Below, in pieces: positions 37,026-45,212 of a stretch of 49,186 bases of DNA. This DNA comes from a virus. The notes under the pieces were generated by a model. The model did not search any database. It saw only the letters and a list, made by a program, of their open reading frames with translations, and was not told the origin of the DNA. Location of the stretch: the IMG/VR virus record IMGVR_UViG_3300027043_000011, positions 1 through 49,186 of that record; one strand, given 5' to 3'. Each line of letters opens with the position of its first letter. Position 1 is the first letter of the stretch. Position numbers and translations under genes: made by a program.

Positions 37026-39310
37026 GGTGACGGTGGTCCTGACGGAGATGAACCGGCTGGTTTCTTGTGAAGCATGTCAAGCTGTTTAGCGATCCAAAGA
37101 CGTTTGATGTTCTCTTCAGTAGCCGGCAACCCACGTTTGTTCAAGTCCTCACTGATATCATCAGAGTCCTCACTTGGGATGCTACGGCTACGTTCGAGGA
37201 TCGATTTCTGACCACCCTCACCAAGTAGCTCGCCTACCCGGCCTCTAAACCAACCCAACGCGGTGGAACCAAACTGATAGAGGTCACCTGGATTGTACCC
37301 AAGTTGCCCGCGCTTCTTAACAGTTTCCTCATACGTCTGAGGCTTTGTTGGCACCATTGGAGCCGGCGGTGGGTTGATGAGATCGCTCGCCATCCCCTTA
37401 AGCTCGTCATCAGTCGGATACTTACCTTGATTTCCAGGCAATCGCTGCCAATGTTGAATTTGCTCCATCAGCGCACCACGAAAAATCAGGAACTGCTGCT
37501 CGTCCTTCTGCAAAGATAACGGCAAAAATGGTCGAACCGCGCGCATGGCGTGAGTGTATCGTGGATCGGCCTCGTACGTCTTGTTCATTAGGTTGATTTG
37601 TCGATCACGAAGCTTGTGCTTATCCGCGTCGGTCAACGACCCAGCCGGCATGGCGTCGAGATCGGTTTCCAGGAATTGTGGGATATATCGCTCATCTCTC
37701 CCCATCTCGTCAAGGCGGTAGAAGTTGTTCTTCTGATCGGTTGTTGGAACATTGTTTCGGGTCCTAATCTCGCGCTCGATCGTCATCCGCACGCGCGGGT
37801 CGAGATCGTCGATCGCTTGGCGTAGATTGGGATTATTTGCATAGAGTTCATCGATCGAATTCGGCCGTTGATTGATGATCTCAGTGTCAATTGCCTGACG
37901 ATTGAATAGCTGTTGGTTCAGGTATTCGCTGCGCTGTTGCCGATAATCGCTTTGCGTTCTCTGACGAGTCAAGTCAACAAATGGCTGCGGCGCATTGGGC
38001 ACCGCAGTCCGCGCCATACGCTCAGCGTTATCAATATAGGTTCGCTCTGGGACGTTGTATCGTGGTGGCTCCGAGTCCCCTGCTCCACGAGCCATCTGGA
38101 TGTGTACAGGATCACGCGAAAACGCAGTGGAAGTTTCCCCAGCACGCCAGCCTGGAAGGAACTCCAGCCCAAACCGCCCAGCGTTTTGATGGAGCCAATC
38201 AAGCAGAGGACCTCGCGCGATATCCACGGCCTGCCCTCCCTCATGACGACTGCGCCCTGGAGGAGCCGCAAGAAAACCTTCCCTTTGTGATCGCTCGTAG
38301 ATTTCTGCCTGTTCTTCATTCGTTCGAAATCCAGAGCTCCGAAGTGAATTAGCAACGCCGATATCACGGCCAGTTTCATTTTGATATGTACTGAACGCAT
38401 CGAAGAGTCGAAGCCCAAAGTCGCGGTGAAGGCCATTGAGATTGGCATTAGGGAAGTATTGACGGAAGTAAGCCTCAAGATCGTTTGATTCCTCAAGGCT
38501 TTTTCGAGCCATAACTCTCGACCCAGTCGTATTTAGGTCAGTATTGATTCGATTTTCAAGACGGTCCCTGTCATTTGAATGCAGCTGGCGATTAGCGATT
38601 GCATTCGCAAGCATTTGTGCACCAAGCGTCGAGTCCTTCTTTCCAACCTCTTGGATTCGGTTTGCATATGCCGTACTCTGTGCCTTGAAGATCTGATCTT
38701 GAACAGTTGGCTCATCAAGTATGCCCTGATCCGTAGCACGATTTCGAACGCGGGTTTCAATTTGTTTCAGATAACCATTAAACTCATCTTCATTCGCTGA
38801 ATACGCCGCAGAAGTCTGAGCAGCATCAATAGCTGCCATATCATTCTGTTGGCCTACCTTTCGAAGTTCTTGCGCCTTATGCGACGCTCCAGCGATGCTC
38901 GCGCGATTGACAACGCCGAGAGATGTCCTATCGAACATCTTCCTCTGCATGTCATTTGCTAGACCGGCCCGAATGTCTTCTCTATCTTTATTTTCAGCCG
39001 CAATGAAGCCGTCATAACCATTAACAGCATTTTGCCCCAAAGAGCTAAAGTAATCTGCACGACGTTGAGCGCTATTCTTCTCTTGTGTTGCTAGTGCTCC
39101 AGTTACTGCTGTCTCATTTTGGAATTCTTGCAACGCAACCGCGCGATTCCAAAGCTCATCACCAACCTTTCCGATCTGTCCACCAAGCGCCGAGACCGCG
39201 CGCCCAATGTTCTCCCCAAACATATTCGGGTCGATATTGAAATGAAGTAGCGGTGCAGGATGGTCCTGCGAAACCTTATCCGTATACGGCTGGTAAGGTA
39301 CTTGCGGCAT
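37022..39310 (-). CDS. Ejection protein with M15-type zinc peptidase domain
   Basis: A 762-residue protein in the position of T7 gp15. The ends are long helical, Gln-rich regions typical of ejection proteins. Inside, at about residues 300-405, is a VanY/M15-like DD- or LD-peptidase: SSGFRTNEEQAEIYERS, then SRHEGGQAVDIA giving ligands His356 and Asp363, and DPVHIQMA giving His403. This domain would cut peptide cross-links of the host murein so that the channel can cross the wall. It begins directly after the preceding stop and overlaps the giant gene by ATGA. Confidence 0.8.
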   Translation of the reverse strand: MPQVPYQPYTDKVSQDHPAPLLHFNIDPNMFGENIGRAVSALGGQIGKVGDELWNRAVALQEFQNETAVTGALATQEKNSAQRRADYFSSLGQNAVNGYDGFIAAENKDREDIRAGLANDMQRKMFDRTSLGVVNRASIAGASHKAQELRKVGQQNDMAAIDAAQTSAAYSANEDEFNGYLKQIETRVRNRATDQGILDEPTVQDQIFKAQSTAYANRIQEVGKKDSTLGAQMLANAIANRQLHSNDRDRLENRINTDLNTTGSRVMARKSLEESNDLEAYFRQYFPNANLNGLHRDFGLRLFDAFSTYQNETGRDIGVANSLRSSGFRTNEEQAEIYERSQREGFLAAPPGRSRHEGGQAVDIARGPLLDWLHQNAGRFGLEFLPGWRAGETSTAFSRDPVHIQMARGAGDSEPPRYNVPERTYIDNAERMARTAVPNAPQPFVDLTRQRTQSDYRQQRSEYLNQQLFNRQAIDTEIINQRPNSIDELYANNPNLRQAIDDLDPRVRMTIEREIRTRNNVPTTDQKNNFYRLDEMGRDERYIPQFLETDLDAMPAGSLTDADKHKLRDRQINLMNKTYEADPRYTHAMRAVRPFLPLSLQKDEQQFLIFRGALMEQIQHWQRLPGNQGKYPTDDELKGMASDLINPPPAPMVPTKPQTYEETVKKRGQLGYNPGDLYQFGSTALGWFRGRVGELLGEGGQKSILERSRSIPSEDSDDISEDLNKRGLPATEENIKRLWIAKQLDMLHKKPAGSSPSGPPSP

Positions 39311-39850
39311 TTATGCTCCCCCAATTCCACCAAGGAAGCCGCCGGTGTTCATGCCGATCATTCCTGCTTGCTGGAACTTACCGAATGTGTTTCCAAATCC
39401 GCCAAGGAGTGAAGTGAAAGCTCCCAATGTACCAGCGGTAGTGGCGTTGGATGCAGCCATTTGATAGAGCCCCGCTTGTGCCGTAGCATTGTAAGCTTGA
39501 ATGTTCCAGTTGTAAGCCCTACGCTGTGCGTCGCTTCGGTTGACTTCCATGTCATAAAGCCCAAGCTCGCGCTCAGAAACCTGCACGTCCATGTTCGTGC
39601 CAGAGTTAACATCAAGGCCCCCTGCTCCCTGCACTGCGCGCGTCTGTCCGATCTGCGCCCGAGTCTTCATGCCCGTCTGTTGGGCCTGCTGCTCACCAAG
39701 CGTCAGTTCATAGGTCGAGTTCTGCCGCGCGATCTCAGCGTTGCGCGTTGCGATCTCGGCCTGATACTGATACATCGCTGACTGCGATTGGCCCTGCGAT
39801 ATTGAGCCAATAGCACCAACGACGCCGCCAATGAGACCCATTGCCATCAT
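39311..39850 (-). CDS. Small ejection protein (T7 gp14-like)
   Basis: A 179-residue protein with a hydrophobic Gly-rich start (MGLIGGVVGAIGSISQGQSQ), a long Gln/Ala-rich helix (YQAEIATRNAEIARQNSTYE) and a Gly/Phe-rich end. This composition and its place before the two large ejection genes match T7 gp14, which crosses the outer membrane during DNA entry. The segment TRAVQGAGGLDVNSGTNMDV is common in such proteins. The start overlaps the GNAT-like gene by ATGA. Confidence 0.72.
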   Translation of the reverse strand: MMAMGLIGGVVGAIGSISQGQSQSAMYQYQAEIATRNAEIARQNSTYELTLGEQQAQQTGMKTRAQIGQTRAVQGAGGLDVNSGTNMDVQVSERELGLYDMEVNRSDAQRRAYNWNIQAYNATAQAGLYQMAASNATTAGTLGAFTSLLGGFGNTFGKFQQAGMIGMNTGGFLGGIGGA

Positions 39851-40263
39851 GGCCGTGAAATCCTAAAGCTGATATGGTTGGGGTACTTCCCTCCAATGTT
39901 GAAGTCTGCCCCAAGCCATTTCATCCACTTCTGCGCTGCTGCATTATCGATGTGGCACCACCCGACAATATGTGGGTAAAGGGCATGCATCTCTTTTAGC
40001 ACCAACTGCGACCAGAGTATAAGAAGGACACCATTGCGTTTGCTGATATTCGTTCCTAACATCCAGACATACGCTTGATCCGCAAAGAGCGAAGTGGAGA
40101 TAAGCCCGGCAGCAGCCACATCAATTCCGTCCAGCTTCCCAACCCAAATCGCAGTGCTATTACTGATATGTTCCTGATAGCTATTGATCACATCTTCAGG
40201 TGTGCTCCAATCAAGAAACGTTCTCACATCAATATACTCAACTCTACTATATTCAATTCTCAT
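39847..40263 (-). CDS. GNAT-fold protein (T7 gp13-like)
   Basis: This 138-residue protein has an acetyltransferase-like layout: an N-terminal beta-alpha part, a central strand (DVAAAGLISTSLFADQAYVW), then LVLKEMHALYPHIVGWCHID and NAAAQKWMKWLGADF, typical of GNAT C-terminal halves. It is in the position of T7 gp13, which also has a GNAT-like fold. It could be an assembly factor for ejection proteins, and whether it is an active enzyme is unclear because the acetyl-CoA pyrophosphate loop is not obvious. Confidence 0.62.
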   Translation of the reverse strand: MRIEYSRVEYIDVRTFLDWSTPEDVINSYQEHISNSTAIWVGKLDGIDVAAAGLISTSLFADQAYVWMLGTNISKRNGVLLILWSQLVLKEMHALYPHIVGWCHIDNAAAQKWMKWLGADFNIGGKYPNHISFRISRP

Positions 40264-42917
40264 TTCGGCGTGTCTCCAATAATATACTCTGGAATCACAC
40301 CGAGAACCGACGCCGGAAGTGGATCATCGATTTGGATACAAATCTGCCCTGGCACGTCCCAAAGCGCGTCCACTATTACGCGAGCATCGCCAGAGATGAG
40401 TGGGATTTGAGTACCTGGAGGGATATTCGTGAACTGATCCTTCATCTGCACGAGAGTGTTAAATGTTCGACCAACCTTGAGCCCGCGCGAGTTCGCAAGC
40501 TTGAGGTTCAATGCCCCAATCTTCTTCCGCTTTCCTTGAACCGTCGGTTCACCGAGATCGAGTGGCATCGTCTGCATTTGTGCCTGAAAGCCAAGGCCGC
40601 CAGTGACCTTCGTCGCTGCATTTGGAAGGGTGATGGACCCATCAGATGCAACTGAGAGACCATTATAGACTGACCCATCAGCTAAGACGTTGATAGAAAA
40701 GCCAATCAAGTGAGAAAAACCAAAGAACTTAGTGGCTGGAGTAGCAATATTCCACACACCAGGATTATACGATTGGGCTGATGCTCCAGGTGGCAATATC
40801 AATGGCTGTATAATAACGCCAGAGACCTGTGTTGGACTTGCATAAGAGGTAACGCGAATAATACCACCAACAACACGGATGATTTGCCCTGGAGTTGTAG
40901 AGAACGGTGATGCTCCTGGACCAGAGATTTGGATGGTACATGCAGAGCCATTAACATTGCTATTATTACCTAAAAATACCCCTAAGCCAAGATTAGTTGG
41001 AGTAAACAAAGTTGAACCAACACCAGCATCAACACAGAAAGCATCTTCGGCACCATAAGTAAAGGTTCGTTCCATCTGGCGCTCGACCCATTGCATATAT
41101 ACACCAGTGCCTCCAATCTGGCGTTGAACAATGAAGTATGTAGCATCGACAGTTCCCTCTTGAACTGTCGTTACGGCTTTGTATGAACCTTGTGTGTCAT
41201 GGCGTGCCCATCCAACAATCTGCTGCTCCTTAATATAGGTGAAGCTTAAAAGAACTCCATCGTCCCGAATGGACCAGATTATTTTGAAGGGCTCTTCGGC
41301 ATAAGCCCAGTAATTTATGAGATGATTGAAGAAGAGATGGTTGGACTTAATCGAGACGTCCGTTCCAGTGTAGATCGCGGCGTAGATGTTATAAGCAAGG
41401 TCTCGGATGATCGAGCCCTTCGCCTGAATGTACATAATATCTTCATTAACGACGATCGGCGCAACGTCACTCGACCCATTGTAGGCTTGTGGCGTGATTG
41501 TGGCATTCAGTGGGGTTACAGCTAATGTGGCATTGGCTCCCTGCCCCGATGATAGTGTAAACGCGCTGCGACCTGTCAGCATAATCAAACCGCCAGGCAT
41601 CGGTAACATATGCTTGATCTGATTCAGCTGTGTAGAGACAATAGTTCCCTGGATAAAGTCCGAAGCTTGGACCGGGTTGCTCTCGTTCATGTTTAGGAAC
41701 GCGCCAGGCTGTGAGGCCCAGAAAGTAGCAGGCGCTGAAGCCGACGACGCCCAATATGAGCGCTGCTGAAAGAACGTGACGCATGATGGATTATTCCCGT
41801 TGGCGAATGGGTTATTGTTGGTCTGCGGCGGTTGGATCGTGAAGTCGGGGATTATGTTCGAGTCGATAAAACTAGGATTGACAAGACTAGTAGTACTACC
41901 AGCAAATCCAAATCCGACGCCTGTGGGAATTGTACCACCTGCGGGTCCATTATTCACCTGAGCTTTATAGATATTAAATCCAATCGCCCCAGGTACAGCG
42001 TTCCATGTCAAGGTCGCAGTGCCCTGTACAATCGAGATATCACCTGAGCCGGTTGTGAAGGCAGTCGTAAATTGATTCGAGAACCCGGGCAAGCTCTCTT
42101 GCCCGGATTGGTCAACCGAGGTAACGCAATAGGCATAAGTCGTATTCGACACTGGCGTTTGCTGACCTGGATTTGGAATATTGACACTCAAGACCACATT
42201 CGCAGGCGTCGCGAGTGTAGTAGCAAAACTCAACGACGTAAAGGTCCAGTTCGTTGGTGAGTTAAAGCTCAATGAGGTTGGCGGATAGCTTGGATGAGCT
42301 AGATATAGCTGACTAACACTCTGCACAAACTTTAGCAGTTGCAAATCACTTGCAGCATAAGGCGAGATGATTGTGTAGACGCGAGAGGCTGTACCACCTG
42401 ATAAGTATGTTCCCCAAGTCGTGGAATCGACAAGATTCCCATTCACATCAGTCAGCGTTAAGTCATTACCGCTGATTGCCTGGACAATAAAGTATCGCCC
42501 GTTGATTCCAGGTACACCAACGACATTGTTGGTGAATATCCAATCACCTATGATGAAGTTGTTTCCGGGCACCCTCACGATTAATGGCGCGGCGTTGTTC
42601 GTGAGAGTAATCGGGAATGCCGCTTCAAGAACCACCGCACCGTTATTATAAAAGCGGCAGTAATGATCCCCAAACTCGATCACGTACGTGATGGTGGTCG
42701 ACACCGAGAATGGAATCAACCTCACCGGAGTGTTTGACGCTTTACATTGAATGATAAACTTCGTCCCAGAACGCGTGCTCACGCCCGAGCGGTAGTCAAC
42801 GAAGAAGTTACGGCAGATCGCAAGGCCGCTATGATAAGCAGCCAAGTCGGTCCGAGCATAGAGCGAAGGCGCAAGCTCACCAGTCGCGAATGAGTTTATG
42901 AGAACGTTGTCACTCAT
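40260..42917 (-). CDS. Tail nozzle protein (T7 gp12-like)
   Basis: An 885-residue, beta-rich protein beginning MSDNVLINSFATGELAPSLY, then RTDLAAYHSGLAICRNFFVD and the GVSTRSGTKFI pattern I know from podovirus tubular tail protein B and related stabilisation proteins. It follows the gp11-like gene and precedes the ejection genes, in T7 order. It forms the lower tail tube. The start shares a base with the gp11-like stop. Confidence 0.83.
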   Translation of the reverse strand: MSDNVLINSFATGELAPSLYARTDLAAYHSGLAICRNFFVDYRSGVSTRSGTKFIIQCKASNTPVRLIPFSVSTTITYVIEFGDHYCRFYNNGAVVLEAAFPITLTNNAAPLIVRVPGNNFIIGDWIFTNNVVGVPGINGRYFIVQAISGNDLTLTDVNGNLVDSTTWGTYLSGGTASRVYTIISPYAASDLQLLKFVQSVSQLYLAHPSYPPTSLSFNSPTNWTFTSLSFATTLATPANVVLSVNIPNPGQQTPVSNTTYAYCVTSVDQSGQESLPGFSNQFTTAFTTGSGDISIVQGTATLTWNAVPGAIGFNIYKAQVNNGPAGGTIPTGVGFGFAGSTTSLVNPSFIDSNIIPDFTIQPPQTNNNPFANGNNPSCVTFFQQRSYWASSASAPATFWASQPGAFLNMNESNPVQASDFIQGTIVSTQLNQIKHMLPMPGGLIMLTGRSAFTLSSGQGANATLAVTPLNATITPQAYNGSSDVAPIVVNEDIMYIQAKGSIIRDLAYNIYAAIYTGTDVSIKSNHLFFNHLINYWAYAEEPFKIIWSIRDDGVLLSFTYIKEQQIVGWARHDTQGSYKAVTTVQEGTVDATYFIVQRQIGGTGVYMQWVERQMERTFTYGAEDAFCVDAGVGSTLFTPTNLGLGVFLGNNSNVNGSACTIQISGPGASPFSTTPGQIIRVVGGIIRVTSYASPTQVSGVIIQPLILPPGASAQSYNPGVWNIATPATKFFGFSHLIGFSINVLADGSVYNGLSVASDGSITLPNAATKVTGGLGFQAQMQTMPLDLGEPTVQGKRKKIGALNLKLANSRGLKVGRTFNTLVQMKDQFTNIPPGTQIPLISGDARVIVDALWDVPGQICIQIDDPLPASVLGVIPEYIIGDTPK

Positions 42918-43729
42918 CAGTACGTGGGCAATAGCCCCCCATAGTCAAAAGCGCCCCAACCAGGGCTCCAGGCCCAATCCCAAGCGAAATCGACGCCGCG
43001 GGTTCGAATGAAATCAGGCGTGACGTCATTGATAATCAAACCCTCGTTCGCATCGCTAGTCCTCGCAATCTGAATCATATCGTTGGCGTCTTTGATACGA
43101 AAGTTCGCCAGCTGCTTATCGCCGGTGAGGTCTATCGCGAGTTTGCTCGCGAGGAACTGGACCCAACCCTCGACCAGTTGATCGTCCATAACATCGGGGT
43201 TTGTTAGGTCCTTGATATATGCGAGTACAGCAAATTCCTGATTCGTCCAGATAACCTTTGTGTCTGCGCCGCCAACAGCAGGCTTGCCATTAATGAGTTG
43301 GTCGAGACCCACTGCGTACTTAACGGGTGGCCCATTCCAAAACTGTGCTGCACCCCCTGTAATTGCTGTAGTGATAGGAATTCCTGGTCCAAACCCTGTT
43401 GAGAACGAAGGGACGATGAAGATAGGGCGAAGACAGTCCGATGGGTATGCGTACTCGTAGTTCCATGGCGGCGGAGGCTGGCCTTTCTGCCATTGGGCCG
43501 TGCCAGCCGTTGGGTTCTCGGGAGTGCCAGGCGCTGCACAGACCAGCGCCATGGTGTTGAAGTTCCGCGTCGAATTCCAAGGCGCCATACGGAGCACCTG
43601 CTTTCGACAGGTGTCGATCCACATACTGGCCTTGATCGACTCGTTAGAACCTTCTTGCAATGAAGCAATAGTTGATCGCGTACCGAGCGCCGACAACGCT
43701 CGGTTGGCGACGTCGGTAAAGGTTGTCAT
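42917..43729 (-). CDS. Tail tubular protein A, gatekeeper (T7 gp11-like)
   Basis: A 270-residue protein beginning with the typical helical repeat (FTDVANRALSALGTRSTIAS, then CRKQVLRMAPWNSTRN). The centre is beta-rich and the end region is QLVEGWVQFLASKLAIDLTG. This is the gp11 family pattern: the ring that joins portal to nozzle and anchors the fibres. It precedes the nozzle gene, as in T7. Confidence 0.85.
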   Translation of the reverse strand: MTTFTDVANRALSALGTRSTIASLQEGSNESIKASMWIDTCRKQVLRMAPWNSTRNFNTMALVCAAPGTPENPTAGTAQWQKGQPPPPWNYEYAYPSDCLRPIFIVPSFSTGFGPGIPITTAITGGAAQFWNGPPVKYAVGLDQLINGKPAVGGADTKVIWTNQEFAVLAYIKDLTNPDVMDDQLVEGWVQFLASKLAIDLTGDKQLANFRIKDANDMIQIARTSDANEGLIINDVTPDFIRTRGVDFAWDWAWSPGWGAFDYGGLLPTY

Positions 43730-44007
43730 CTACGCCCCTGACTCCCGGCCGAACGGATCTCATCGCCCCCGAGCCCCGGACCGCCGGAGGTTTGCTTCCG
43801 CTCGTATCCGTAGCCTTGAGAACCTTGTGTTCCACAGTTGTCCCCATGAAGGCCGACGCCCTTCGGATCGTAGGGAGTCTTCACGCGAGTGGGTGGGCGA
43901 TAGTTCATCACGTCGCCCTCGTTGGCCCTCACAGTGCCTGATAGTCGTTTCGAGCCCATCGAGCGATCCGGGCCGTATTCGCTTAGTATGTCGCGTCCTT
44001 TTGCCAT
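43726..44007 (-). CDS. Small Gly/Arg-rich protein
   Basis: The ATG at 44005-44007 shares a base with the preceding stop (TGATG), giving 93 residues. The chain is basic and Gly-rich, probably disordered (MAKGRDILSEYGPDRSMGSK, later ERKQTSGGPGLGGDE). Its end overlaps the gp11-like start by ATGA. Unknown role in tail assembly by position. Confidence 0.55.
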   Translation of the reverse strand: MAKGRDILSEYGPDRSMGSKRLSGTVRANEGDVMNYRPPTRVKTPYDPKGVGLHGDNCGTQGSQGYGYERKQTSGGPGLGGDEIRSAGSQGRR

Positions 44008-44174
44008 CACTCTTCCTCCGGCTCTATCTCGGCCTCATCTGCGAAATGCAGAGTGGCTGGGTCGAGGTCGTGCAGCTTCTGCGCTGCAACCTGATGAATT
44101 TTCTGCATCCGTGGGTCTGTGCCAACGGTCTCGTTCAGTACGCGGATCAGCGTTAGTGCCTTGTCCCAAGTCAT
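44007..44174 (-). CDS. 55-residue acidic-tailed protein
   Basis: The ATG at 44172-44174 overlaps the previous stop (ATGA) and the stop shares a base with the next start. The product is a helix (MTWDKALTLIRVLNETVGTD, then QKIHQVAAQKLHDL) with an acidic C terminus. The two couplings are good evidence for translation. No family is recognised. Confidence 0.55.
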   Translation of the reverse strand: MTWDKALTLIRVLNETVGTDPRMQKIHQVAAQKLHDLDPATLHFADEAEIEPEEE

Positions 44175-44365
44175 TTGTCGAACTCTCCCTGAACGCCCTT
44201 GTTGAAGATGGTATGGGTGGTCTTCACGGGATTGGTTACGATCTGTTGACCATTCCCAGGAAGGTGTTGATTAAGGGCCTCACGCCCATCGGGAGGTGAG
44301 GACCCCCCAAGCCGAGCCGCCAGCCACGCCGGCGCGCCCTGAGCCCCAGCGCCGAGCTTAATCAT
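44171..44365 (-). CDS. Small protein, unknown
   Basis: I start at the ATG at 44363-44365, which overlaps the previous stop as ATGA, giving 64 residues (MIKLGAGAQGAPAWLAARLG). A longer form would overlap by 25 bases. The chain is Gly- and Pro-containing and lacks strong structure cues. No function can be assigned. Confidence 0.5.
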   Translation of the reverse strand: MIKLGAGAQGAPAWLAARLGGSSPPDGREALNQHLPGNGQQIVTNPVKTTHTIFNKGVQGEFDK

Positions 44366-44622
44366 CGGCAACCCTGCGAGCCACACTTCGAGATCGGCGA
44401 TCCCGGGGTTCCACCATCACGATTGGCGCCCGGGCCTTGGCCCATGCCGTCAGTCACGCCGTAAGGTGGCTTAAGGGTGTTCCCCTCATGAAACCTCTCG
44501 GCCGCCATTGGATCGATTGCGGTGCCGATCTGTGATGGAAAGTTCTGGTTCACCGAATAGCTACGCGGTTCCCGCTTGCCACTCTCACGGACATCACGGT
44601 CCGCTCTACCCTGAATTTTCAT
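44362..44622 (-). CDS. Small Gly/Pro-rich protein
   Basis: An 86-residue protein starting after AGGAG. It is basic and poor in hydrophobic residues (MKIQGRADRDVRESGKREPR, then GTAIDPMAAERFHEGN), with a Gly-rich end. It is likely disordered and structural. It overlaps the preceding gene by 17 bases. Confidence 0.5.
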   Translation of the reverse strand: MKIQGRADRDVRESGKREPRSYSVNQNFPSQIGTAIDPMAAERFHEGNTLKPPYGVTDGMGQGPGANRDGGTPGSPISKCGSQGCR

Positions 44623-45031
44623 CTTTTGCTCCTGGATGTCTGGGCTGCTGAAAGGTCAGAGCCCTTGTATGATCCCAACGATTGTCTTTATCGGTCGCCA
44701 TTTCTGCCCTGATCTTACCGAATATTCCTTCAGCATGCTCGCGTTTGAGAAGCTGGCGCATACGGTCGTCGCAGCGTAGCATCTCTTCCTTGAGCCAGAT
44801 CGGGGGTTCCTGCCCTGTCTCTGAGTACATATACGAAATGTCATGCAGGTCATGCATGTAGTTCGCGAACCGCCGCATGTACTCAGGAACCTCGGCCTCC
44901 GCTTCGCGGTGGAACCGCACCAGTTCACTCATAAGCTTACGCGTCGTCCGCGTCTCTTGTGCGATGATCTTAAGGTAGTCGAGTGAGTTGAGCCCCATAA
45001 GACTCTGCTCATCCTCGTTGAACGCCTCCAT
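44606..45031 (-). CDS. Helical tail-module protein, unknown
   Basis: A 141-residue helical protein (EAFNEDEQSLMGLNSLDYLK, then TTRKLMSELVRFHREAEAEV and WLKEEMLRCDDRMRQLLKRE). It may be a chaperone or connector-associated factor. It overlaps the small gene before it by 23 bases. No family is recognised. Confidence 0.55.
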   Translation of the reverse strand: MEAFNEDEQSLMGLNSLDYLKIIAQETRTTRKLMSELVRFHREAEAEVPEYMRRFANYMHDLHDISYMYSETGQEPPIWLKEEMLRCDDRMRQLLKREHAEGIFGKIRAEMATDKDNRWDHTRALTFQQPRHPGAKDENSG

Positions 45032-45212
45032 CTCTTATGTCCTCCGTTCCTTCTTTCAACTTCTTCCGCTTCCTCCGAAGGATACCAGTCTTGACATCCG
45101 CCTTGTTGAAGTCACGCGCTACAGATTGGGCGATACCCATCTTGGCCGCATAGGCGGGATCATGTGCCGCTCCAGCCATGGTCTTCGCCATTTTGTAGGT
45201 CGTGCTTGGCAT
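45009..45212 (-). CDS. Small basic protein
   Basis: A 67-residue protein with a Lys/Arg-rich C-terminal half (DVKTGILRRKRKKLKEGTED). The start shares a base with the stop of the fibre-like gene. The N-terminal part (PSTTYKMAKTMAGAAHDPAY) is Ala- and Met-rich. A similar basic style appears in the gene at 47611. The role is unknown; binding to packaged DNA is possible. Confidence 0.5.
   Translation of the reverse strand: MPSTTYKMAKTMAGAAHDPAYAAKMGIAQSVARDFNKADVKTGILRRKRKKLKEGTEDIRDGGVQRG

Noticed and set aside
41467-41784. 105-residue frame starting MRHVLSAALILGVVGFSACY, resembling a lipoprotein signal
   Set aside because: It lies entirely within the nozzle gene on the same strand in another frame and lacks a ribosome site; the resemblance is likely chance.
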